Below the pieces are notes generated by a model. That model was given only the letters and a program-made list of their open reading frames with translations, had not been told where the DNA came from and did no database searches. Positions 7,150 to 13,654 of a stretch of 24,550 nt of DNA are shown here, piece after piece. This DNA comes from UBA9337 sp038331135 (lineage in GTDB: Bacteria > Patescibacteriota > Minisyncoccia > Moranbacterales > UBA9337). How positions within the stretch are numbered: position 1 is the first letter of the stretch; each line of letters opens with the position of its first letter. The stretch lies in contig JBBQOS010000009.1 in NCBI GenBank assembly GCA_038331135.1, forward strand, positions 1 through 24,550. Direction: 5' to 3'. Made by a program: the position numbers and the translations under genes.

Positions 7150-7154
7150 AGTTT
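7129..7154. promoter_or_regulatory. Perfect 26-bp palindromic operator
   Basis: The 13-bp arm AAACTAGTTTACT is followed immediately by its reverse complement. Within it the words TAGTTTACTAGT and ACTAGTAAACTA overlap, so it may hold one dimer or two. It covers the space between the -35 and -10 boxes and the -10 box itself, the typical position for autorepression by a MarR-family dimer. Confidence 0.8.
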
Positions 7155-7188
7155 AGTTAATCCATACAATTAAATATTTGAATTTATT

Positions 7189-7656
7189 ATGAAATGTATA
7201 AAAATTCCCTCCGAAGACTTTATTTTTATCGGCGAAAAAATAGAGTCCATGGCCAATAAATACGTGTTCCATCCCATGGGGCTTACCCTCTCTTCTATGA
7301 GAATTTTAAGCTATTTAGAAAATAAGGAGGTGACTACTGCCAAAGAATTAATTTTTCTAACCGGCAAAAGCAAGTCCAATATCACTCAACGGCTGAATAT
7401 TTTAGAAAAAAACAAACTTATCACCAAAGATAAGGCTCCCAGAAATAAAGACCAAAGAGAAATATTTCTAAAAATAACCCCTTTGGGCAAACGCAAGTTA
7501 AGAGAAGCTTTCGAAAAAGTAAAACAACTTCATTTAGCCAAAGAAAACTTCTTTACCCCAAAAGAAATTCAAGAACATATCAAGTTTATGAAAAAATTAT
7601 CCATATTTCTAGACAAAGAAGACACCAAATTAAAGAAAATTTTCAATAAAAAATAA
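7189..7656 (+). CDS. MarR-family transcriptional regulator
   Basis: The 155-residue protein has the winged-helix layout of MarR proteins. A first helix region (about 8-30) leads to the HTH (LTLSSMRILSYLENKEVTTA, then KELIFLTGKSKSNITQRLNILEKNKLI at about 52-80), a wing with the D-x-R feature (NKDQREIFLKITPLGKR, about 87-105), and C-terminal helices that would make the dimer interface. Such proteins usually repress their own gene and an adjacent exporter, and release DNA on binding a small ligand or on oxidation; it has one cysteine, C3. It is the first gene of a unit with the RND adaptor (19-nt gap) and permease. The palindrome 35-60 nt upstream of its start is the likely operator. The start has no Shine-Dalgarno. 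Confidence 0.9.
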   Translation: MKCIKIPSEDFIFIGEKIESMANKYVFHPMGLTLSSMRILSYLENKEVTTAKELIFLTGKSKSNITQRLNILEKNKLITKDKAPRNKDQREIFLKITPLGKRKLREAFEKVKQLHLAKENFFTPKEIQEHIKFMKKLSIFLDKEDTKLKKIFNKK

Positions 7657-7675
7657 TTTAAATTAAAACAATATT

Positions 7676-8746
7676 ATGAAACCGAAATTTATCATTTCAA
7701 TTATCGCAGTAATTCTTATCGCTATTTTGGCTTTTAGATTTACTCAAAAAAAGCCCGCCGTTGAAGAAACTGCTCTTAAAAAACCCGTAGAAGTAACCGC
7801 TCAAACGGTTGCTAATAGCAACAAGTTCAAAAAAACAATTAATTATCCTGCTATCATTGCTAGCGACCAGCAAATTACTCTTGCGGCTGCCACCAACGGG
7901 ACAGTAACTAGTCTAAATTTTGACTTGGGAAAAAATATTTCGCAAGGACAACGCTTGGCTACTATTGATTCTGTGGGGACAATTTCCAAAAGAGGCGAAA
8001 ACGGACTCAAGGACAGCCGAATCCAAGCTTTGGAATTAGCAGTGGAATCAGCCGATCAAAGTTACCGCTTGGCCAAAAAAACTCACAAACACCATGAAAA
8101 TTACGCCAACAAAAGAGCTAAAGAAATAGCCGAGGCCAATCTAGCTAGCGCCCACGCCACATTAAACGGCGCCCTGGATGAGCGATTTGTGAGCGCGCCC
8201 ATCTCAGGAACTATCACTCAAAAATTTGTATCCACTGGAGATTCTATCAACGCAGGTCAATCTATCGCTACTATTTCCAAATTAAATAAGATAGAAATTC
8301 AATTTTTTGTCAACAAAGAAGAACTATCTTATTTCAAAATAGGCGATGAAATATCTATTAAAGAAAATAATCTTGCTTATCCAGGAAAAATAACCCTAAT
8401 ATCTCCGCAAGCTGATGAAACCACCAAAAGATTTTTAGTTGAAGCTACGCCGATTGAAAACAAACAATTAATCATTGGTTCGGTGGTAAGTGTAGAATTT
8501 AGCATAGACTATCTGCCTCAATCTAATGAAAATATAATTTTACCTCTTTCAGCTATCACTATCAGTCAAAATGAAAGCTATATTTTTATCGCTAAAGATC
8601 AGAAAGTTCAAAAAGTAAGTGTTGTGATAGTAAAAGTTTTTGGAGAAATGGCAGAAATAAAAACAAGCCTTGCTCCTCAAGATGAAATCGTTACCGATGG
8701 GAGTAGAATAATCAAGGAAGGTGATGAGATAGTGATAAAAAAATAA
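7676..8746 (+). CDS. RND-type membrane fusion (adaptor) protein, HlyD/AcrA family
   Basis: The 356-residue protein has an N-terminal membrane anchor at about 4-22 with no lipobox cysteine. The barrel-sandwich (lipoyl-like) halves are at about 60-100 (ITLAAATNGTVTSLNFDLGK) and 170-205 (FVSAPISGTITQKFVSTGDS). They are joined by a short helical hairpin at about 110-165 (ALELAVESADQSYRLAKKTH, then AKEIAEANLASAHATL). A beta-barrel domain (about 206-280) and a membrane-proximal domain follow. In diderm bacteria such adaptors link an inner-membrane pump to a TolC-type channel. No channel gene is present here, and a Patescibacterial host would probably lack an outer membrane, so it may only assist the pump at the outer face. 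It sits between marR and the permease gene. Confidence 0.88.
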   Translation: MKPKFIISIIAVILIAILAFRFTQKKPAVEETALKKPVEVTAQTVANSNKFKKTINYPAIIASDQQITLAAATNGTVTSLNFDLGKNISQGQRLATIDSVGTISKRGENGLKDSRIQALELAVESADQSYRLAKKTHKHHENYANKRAKEIAEANLASAHATLNGALDERFVSAPISGTITQKFVSTGDSINAGQSIATISKLNKIEIQFFVNKEELSYFKIGDEISIKENNLAYPGKITLISPQADETTKRFLVEATPIENKQLIIGSVVSVEFSIDYLPQSNENIILPLSAITISQNESYIFIAKDQKVQKVSVVIVKVFGEMAEIKTSLAPQDEIVTDGSRIIKEGDEIVIKK

Positions 8747-8806
8747 ATCTTTAGCCCCCCTCCCCTTAGCAAGGGGAGAGCTAGGGAGGGGTTTGATTAT
8801 ATCAAA
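8747..8806. repeat. Dispersed hairpin repeat, copy A
   Basis: The copy begins right at the stop codon of the adaptor gene with ATCTTTAG, has C-rich and G-rich arms (CCCCCCTCCCCTT and AAGGGGAG, then GGGAGGGG), and ends TTTGATT. Copy B at 20454-20516 shares both edges and both arms, with a few substitutions and indels. Reading through it gives the SPLAKGRG-type peptide often seen as a spurious translation of such repeats. It interrupts the adaptor-permease unit. Confidence 0.75.
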
Positions 8807-8834
8807 TAAGACATAATTTTTCCTCTTTAATTCC

Positions 8835-8855
8835 AGCCTCCCCTCCTTGCTGAGT
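8835..8855. repeat. Degenerate half repeat
   Basis: AGCCTCCCCTCCTTGCTGAG resembles one arm of the hairpin repeat just upstream. It may be a decayed part of a second copy. Confidence 0.3.
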
Positions 8856-8863
8856 AAAACAGT

Positions 8864-8892
8864 TTTACAATTTAAAGTAATTACCATATAAG
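8864..8892 (+). promoter_or_regulatory. Promoter of the RND permease gene
   Basis: TTTACA (8864-8869) and TATAAG (8887-8892), each a 5/6 match, are separated by 17 nt. The -10 box ends 11 nt before the ATG at 8904, so the mRNA would have a leader of only about 5 nt. The permease could therefore be made independently of the marR promoter. Confidence 0.55.
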
Positions 8893-8903
8893 TAAAAAAC
8901 ACC

Positions 8904-11900
8904 ATGTCTAACAAAGAATCTTTTTCAAATAATGATAAAAACAAACCCGCCAGAATTAAATCCAGTGATTTAGCCTATCTGGAACAACTAGAATTTAATC
9001 CAGAACTGCGTAAAAGCTGGCTGAATTTTTTTGTGGTAAATTTCAGAGTGGTTATCTTGTTGATTGTCCTAATGTCAGCTTGGGGAATTTATTCCTATAT
9101 CAAACTTCCTCGCGAGTCCAACCCGGAAGTTAAAATTCCGATTGCGGTTGTTACTGCTGTTTATCCCGGCGCTTCCCCTTCCGACGTAGAGGAATTAGTA
9201 ACTAAAAAAATTGAAACCAATATTTCTGGCGTTTCTGGCATAGACAAAATAACTTCCCAGTCCACCAATTCTTTTGCTTCAGTCACGGTGGAATTTAATG
9301 CTAGCGAAGATATTGATGACGCTATACGCAAGTTAAGAGATAAATTACCCGCTATGAAAGATGATCTGCCGGAAGATGCCAATGATCCCCAGGTCACCGA
9401 AATATCTTTTGATGATACGCCGATTATTACTTTTGAGTTAACTGGTCCTTTTGACGGTTTTGTATTGAGAGGGTATGCCGAAAAAATCCAGGATGAACTA
9501 GAAAAAATTTCTGGGATTCGGGAAGTAAAAATTTCTGGAGGAGATGAAAAGGAATTTAGCATTGCCTATGATCCGCAAAAGCTATCTTTTTTTAATATTT
9601 CCCTAGATCAAGCCAATCAAGCGGTAATGGCTACCAACCAAGCTATTCCAGCCGGTAATTTTCAAGGCCAAGAATATAATTACCCAGTAAGAGCCGACGC
9701 GCGCTTTTATGATGCAGTAACTTTGGGCAATATTCCCGTTAGTCATCAGGAGAATAAAGCGATTGTTTATCTGCGCGATATTGCTAAAGTTGAAGAAAAA
9801 GCTGTTGAGAAAACTATAATTTCCCGATTTTCTCAAAATGGAAATCCACCACAGAATTCTATCAGTATTTCAATAATTAAGAGAACCGGAAGTTCTATTT
9901 TGGACACCGTAGACAAAGCCAAAAATACAATTAACGAACAGCTCAAAACTTTTCCTGCCGGCTTGACTTATGCCCCCACTATCAATATGGCAGATTTAAT
10001 AGCGCAAGATTTTGAACAATTGGCTCATGATTTTATTATCACATTAGTTTTGGTGGTGGGAGTATTATTTTTAGTTGTAGGTTTAAAAGAGGCCTTTGTC
10101 GCTGGCTTAGCTATTCCACTAGTATTCTTTTGTACTTTTGGAGTAATGTTAGCCACTGGCACATCTTTAAATTTCCTTTCTATCTTTTCACTCCTTTTAG
10201 CTCTAGGACTTTTAGTAGATGATGCTATTGTGGTGGTAAGTGCCACCAAACAATACATGAAGACCGGAAAATTTACCCCCGAAGAAGCGGTACTTTTGGT
10301 TCTTAATGATTTTAAAGTTGTCTTAACGACTACTACCCTAGCCACCATTTGGGCGTTCTTACCCCTATTGATGTCTAGCGGAATAATGGGAGAATATATT
10401 AAATCTATCCCTATTACTGTTTCCGTTACCTTATTTGCCTCTTTAATTATTGCCTTAATGATTAATCATCCGCTAGCGGCTGTTTTGGAAAGAATCAGAA
10501 TGACCAAGAGATTTTTCTTTTTAATTATGGGACTATTTTTAATACTGGGAGTTTTTAGTATGAGTTTCCACAATATCTATGGCTATATTTTCAGTGGATT
10601 ATTCTTCTTTATAATTATTTGGATGTTTTATTGGTATTTCAAAAAAGGCACCCCTATCCTAAAGCAAAATGAATTATTGACTCAAGCGGAATGGAAAGAC
10701 GACAAACTTATCAAAAAGAAACTTTATGAACAAGGTAATTATGAATCAGGAAATTTCACTCAGAGATTAGTTCACGGCATCATTCACTTTGACAGAGTTC
10801 TGCCTATTTATGAAAAATATTTAAACAAAATAATTCTTACCAAAAAATCTCGCTGGAACTTTATTGGTGCCGTAGTTATTCTGTTTATTTTTTCAGTTTC
10901 TCTTCCTGTTTTAGGTATAGTTAAGACTGAATTTTTTCCTATCTCTGATGCAGAAGAAATTTATGTCAGTATGCGCGCTTCCGCCGGATTGAATTTGGAA
11001 GAATCCGATAAAATTATCCAAAAAGTTGAAGAAAAACTTTACAATTATCCTGAAATAATAAACTTCTCCACTTTAGTGGGAAATCCCGGCGCAGGCGGAG
11101 ATATTGGCATAGTGCAAAGTACTTCCAATACTGCCTCTATTACTATTAAACTTTCTCCTGTCAAAAAAAGGGAACGCAAATCATATGAAATCACTGATAG
11201 CATCAGAAATGACATAGCTGATATCCAAGGCGCCACCATCAAAGTAAGCAGTCCTTCGGGAGGTCCGCCAGCAGGAGCAGTTTTTCAAGCGCAAATTTCA
11301 GGAGACGATTTACAGGAACTAGATACAATTGCCCAGAATCTAAAATCAATCTTAGATTCTGTCGAAGGAACTATAAATAGCGATATCTCTCTCAAAGAAT
11401 CGCCGGCAGAATATACCTTTGTGTTAGATCCAGCCAAGATGGAGCTTTACAATTTAAATGCTGCCCTAGTAGGTATGACCTTGCGCACCGCTATTTCTGG
11501 CAATGATATTTCTACTATTATTCGCGGTAACGATGACATTGATGTGATAGCCAGATTTGATGAAGATAAGATACCAACTTTAGATTCTGTTCAAAACTTG
11601 CAAGTCTTAAATGCACTTGGGCAACCAGTTTATCTAAAGGATGTAGCCACAATTGAACTTAAGCCTTCAGTGGAAACTATCAATCGCATTGACCAAAAAA
11701 GAACCGTGTTGCTAACCTCTGGGGCTACCAAAAGCACCAACTCCAATCAGATATTATCCGAATTTCAAAAGAAAATGGATGAAAAATATCAATTGCCCGA
11801 AGGTTATGAAATAACCTACGGAGGAGAAAATGAACAAAATGCCGAATCGGTCGCATCTATTTTGCGTGCTATGATTATCGCTGGAATATTAATATTTTCC

Positions 11901-12332
11901 ACCATGATAATTCAATTTAATTCATTTAAGCAAGCCACTATAGTTTTGGTTACTCTTCCTTTGGCATTGATTGGAACTTTTCTCGGATTAGCTATTTTTG
12001 GAATTAGTCTTAGTTTTCCTGGTCTAATAGGAATTCTGGCTCTCTTTGGAATAGTAGTCAAAAACGCCATAATCCTCATTGACAAGATAAATCTCAATAT
12101 CAAAACCAAAATACCCTTTAAAGAATCGATCGTTGATGCTGGAAAATCCAGGTTAGAAGCTATCTTTGTAACTTCTATTTGTACTATCTTTGGAATCATC
12201 CCTATCACGCTCTCCAATGAATTGTGGCGTGCCCTAGGAAGTGCTGTAATTTTTGGATTAATTTTATCTTCCTTTTTGACATTATTTTTGGTTCCTGTTT
12301 TATTTATGACCTTTGTCAAAGAAAAAAAATAA
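8904..12332 (+). CDS. RND efflux permease (HAE/AcrB-like) with extra central membrane pair
   Basis: The 1142-residue protein is a proton-driven exporter of the RND superfamily. After a polar extension of about 35 residues, TM1 is at about 46-65 and the first porter loop begins LPRESNPEVKIPIAVVTAVY. The key proton-relay residues are present: D439 and D440 in TM4 (LLVDDAIVVV) and K1053 in TM10 (IVVKNAIIL). The second half repeats the fold (KTEFFPISDAEEIYVSMR at its loop start) and ends after TM12. Between the halves, residues of about 537-578 form two added hydrophobic segments (FFFLIMGLFLILGVFSMSF and YIFSGLFFFIIIWMFYWYF), giving about 14 membrane helices instead of 12. The substrate is unknown; the MarR neighbour suggests a toxic small molecule. 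The ATG at 8904 agrees with a promoter just upstream. Confidence 0.92.
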   Translation: MSNKESFSNNDKNKPARIKSSDLAYLEQLEFNPELRKSWLNFFVVNFRVVILLIVLMSAWGIYSYIKLPRESNPEVKIPIAVVTAVYPGASPSDVEELVTKKIETNISGVSGIDKITSQSTNSFASVTVEFNASEDIDDAIRKLRDKLPAMKDDLPEDANDPQVTEISFDDTPIITFELTGPFDGFVLRGYAEKIQDELEKISGIREVKISGGDEKEFSIAYDPQKLSFFNISLDQANQAVMATNQAIPAGNFQGQEYNYPVRADARFYDAVTLGNIPVSHQENKAIVYLRDIAKVEEKAVEKTIISRFSQNGNPPQNSISISIIKRTGSSILDTVDKAKNTINEQLKTFPAGLTYAPTINMADLIAQDFEQLAHDFIITLVLVVGVLFLVVGLKEAFVAGLAIPLVFFCTFGVMLATGTSLNFLSIFSLLLALGLLVDDAIVVVSATKQYMKTGKFTPEEAVLLVLNDFKVVLTTTTLATIWAFLPLLMSSGIMGEYIKSIPITVSVTLFASLIIALMINHPLAAVLERIRMTKRFFFLIMGLFLILGVFSMSFHNIYGYIFSGLFFFIIIWMFYWYFKKGTPILKQNELLTQAEWKDDKLIKKKLYEQGNYESGNFTQRLVHGIIHFDRVLPIYEKYLNKIILTKKSRWNFIGAVVILFIFSVSLPVLGIVKTEFFPISDAEEIYVSMRASAGLNLEESDKIIQKVEEKLYNYPEIINFSTLVGNPGAGGDIGIVQSTSNTASITIKLSPVKKRERKSYEITDSIRNDIADIQGATIKVSSPSGGPPAGAVFQAQISGDDLQELDTIAQNLKSILDSVEGTINSDISLKESPAEYTFVLDPAKMELYNLNAALVGMTLRTAISGNDISTIIRGNDDIDVIARFDEDKIPTLDSVQNLQVLNALGQPVYLKDVATIELKPSVETINRIDQKRTVLLTSGATKSTNSNQILSEFQKKMDEKYQLPEGYEITYGGENEQNAESVASILRAMIIAGILIFSTMIIQFNSFKQATIVLVTLPLALIGTFLGLAIFGISLSFPGLIGILALFGIVVKNAIILIDKINLNIKTKIPFKESIVDAGKSRLEAIFVTSICTIFGIIPITLSNELWRALGSAVIFGLILSSFLTLFLVPVLFMTFVKEKK

Positions 12333-12348
12333 AACAAACTTTGCCAAT

Positions 12349-12384
12349 AAAAAACCATCAGTTTCATGGCAATGATGGTTTTTT
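12349..12384. terminator. Bidirectional terminator after the RND gene
   Basis: AAAAAACCATCA (12349-12360) pairs perfectly with TGATGGTTTTTT (12373-12384) around a 12-nt loop. It lies between the convergent permease and LytR_C genes and has A and T runs on both sides. Confidence 0.9.
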
Positions 12385-12411
12385 ATTTTAATTTTGGAAG
12401 ACATTCTTTAA

Positions 12412-13326
12412 TTATTTTCCCAGCACAATTACTATATCTGCGGTCTTTTCTTCGTCTTTGGAAGCTAATTTAATTTGCATCTCAACATTGCCCATCTTTA
12501 ATAAATCAACAACTCTCTGAGCTTCTTCTTTAATGGCATCTTCCTTATAATACACAATTGTTTCGGCTTTTTTATCACTAGGATAATTTTTTGCTTCCAC
12601 ATTTTCATATTTTTCTGCTACCAATAAATCCTTTATCTTGCCAGCTGCTCCAGCCACCCCACCCCCATTAAAAACTTCTATTTTCATTTTCAAAGGATTA
12701 ATTTTTTGAATTTCTGAATCGTTAATTTCATTTTGTGACTCTTTAATTATTAGGGTTTCTTCCGGTTTGCTATCTTGTATATTTTCACTCACCGTAGCCT
12801 CTACCTGATTTGATATTTTTTCTTCTTCTTTATTATTTATCCATAGATATACTCCCACAACCAGCACAATTAAAATTGCTACTATTAAAATTATCTTTAT
12901 CCATCTGAGACTCCCATGCACATCGGTTTCATTGCCTTTAATAATTACAACATCATCTTGAACTACGGAAACTTCATCATTATTAATTGCTTCTTCGTAT
13001 TTAGGGCCTTGCACTTTTGGCACATTATCAATGAAAACTGTTTTTGGCTTTTGAATATCAGTATTTTTTATCGTTTGTTGAGTATTTTTGATATCTTGTT
13101 TGGGAGATAATTGCTCATTTTCAGTTAACTCTTCTGCATCCAATTCTCCCAGGAAAAATAAAGAGCTGTCAACACAATCGCTCCCCTCTACCGGGCTATC
13201 ATCTTTTTTGTCTTTAACTATTTTTATATCCTCAATGGAATTATCAGTAGGATTAATTTCATTCAAAATATCTTCGTCTGTTAACTCATTTCGATTGTCT
13301 TTTTTGTTTATTGTTTGTGTGTGCAT
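12412..13326 (-). CDS. LytR_C-domain membrane protein
   Basis: The 304-residue protein has a long acidic N-terminal region (about 1-140) that looks disordered and should be cytoplasmic, one membrane helix at about 143-163 (WIKIILIVAILIVLVVGVYL), a polar linker, and a C-terminal LytR_C domain at about 214-303 (KIEVFNGGGVAGAAGKIKDL, ETIVYYKEDAIKEEA, ADIVIVLG). LytR_C domains occur at the C-terminus of LytR-CpsA-Psr enzymes that attach polymers to the cell wall, and also alone. The catalytic LCP domain is absent here, so it probably serves as a binding or accessory module outside the membrane. The ATG at 13326 is about 22 nt from a predicted start site. No Shine-Dalgarno is seen. Confidence 0.85.
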   Translation of the reverse strand: MHTQTINKKDNRNELTDEDILNEINPTDNSIEDIKIVKDKKDDSPVEGSDCVDSSLFFLGELDAEELTENEQLSPKQDIKNTQQTIKNTDIQKPKTVFIDNVPKVQGPKYEEAINNDEVSVVQDDVVIIKGNETDVHGSLRWIKIILIVAILIVLVVGVYLWINNKEEEKISNQVEATVSENIQDSKPEETLIIKESQNEINDSEIQKINPLKMKIEVFNGGGVAGAAGKIKDLLVAEKYENVEAKNYPSDKKAETIVYYKEDAIKEEAQRVVDLLKMGNVEMQIKLASKDEEKTADIVIVLGK

Positions 13327-13354
13327 AAAAATATTTTTTATTTTAATCAGTTAA

Positions 13355-13383
13355 AGTATACCACAAAATTCATAGAGCATGAA
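13355..13383 (-). promoter_or_regulatory. Extended -10 promoter of the LytR_C gene
   Basis: On the minus strand TGG precedes TATACT (13355-13360), an extended -10. The -35 region 17 nt away is weak (TTCATG, 13378-13383). Confidence 0.5.
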
Positions 13384-13512
13384 ACATAGCGCATGGAGCA
13401 TGCGACATGAAGCACACAGTACACAACACATAACATGAAACATGGAGTACTTTAACATAGAAACATTAAACTAACATGAAAACAATTTAACATTAAAACA
13501 CTTGGACAATTA
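13370..13512. repeat. Degenerate CATG/ACAT word repeats
   Basis: The gap between the LytR_C gene and clpC is largely made of variants of one short word. CATGAAACAT occurs near 13379 and again near 13435, with GCATGGAGCATG, ACATGAAGCA, AACACATAACATG, TAACATAGAAACATTAAAC and TTAACATTAAAACACTTGG between and after them. It is not a perfect tandem array and shows no reading frame. Confidence 0.55.
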
Positions 13513-13616
13513 ATAATCTTAAATTCCTAAATTCTCAAAAACAATTGTGACATCTAGAACAATCTCTTTCGGCTCCCGATCCTTGCAAAAACCCCCTCTT
13601 TCCCCCATAATAAATC

Positions 13617-13645
13617 ATGACATTCAAACATGTAAATTCTATAAT
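13617..13645 (+). promoter_or_regulatory. clpC promoter giving a leaderless mRNA
   Basis: ATGACA (13617-13622, 5/6 match) and the perfect TATAAT (13640-13645) are 17 nt apart. The -10 box ends only 9 nt before the ATG at 13655, so transcription should begin at or within about 3 nt of the start codon. Confidence 0.7.
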
Positions 13646-13654
13646 TATAAAAAT

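Noticed and set aside
8549..8944. Minus-strand frame spanning the hairpin repeat with SPLAKGRG-type peptide
   Set aside because: It is the usual spurious translation of a C/G-rich dispersed repeat and overlaps two real genes.
13370..13512. CRISPR array
   Set aside because: The repeated words are short, degenerate and irregularly spaced; there are no identical repeats with constant-length spacers and no cas genes.
13547..13654. Upstream ATG that would extend ClpC by 36 residues
   Set aside because: The extra residues match no Clp N-terminus and would lie upstream of and across the predicted promoter; the Clp N-domain begins right after the ATG at 13655.
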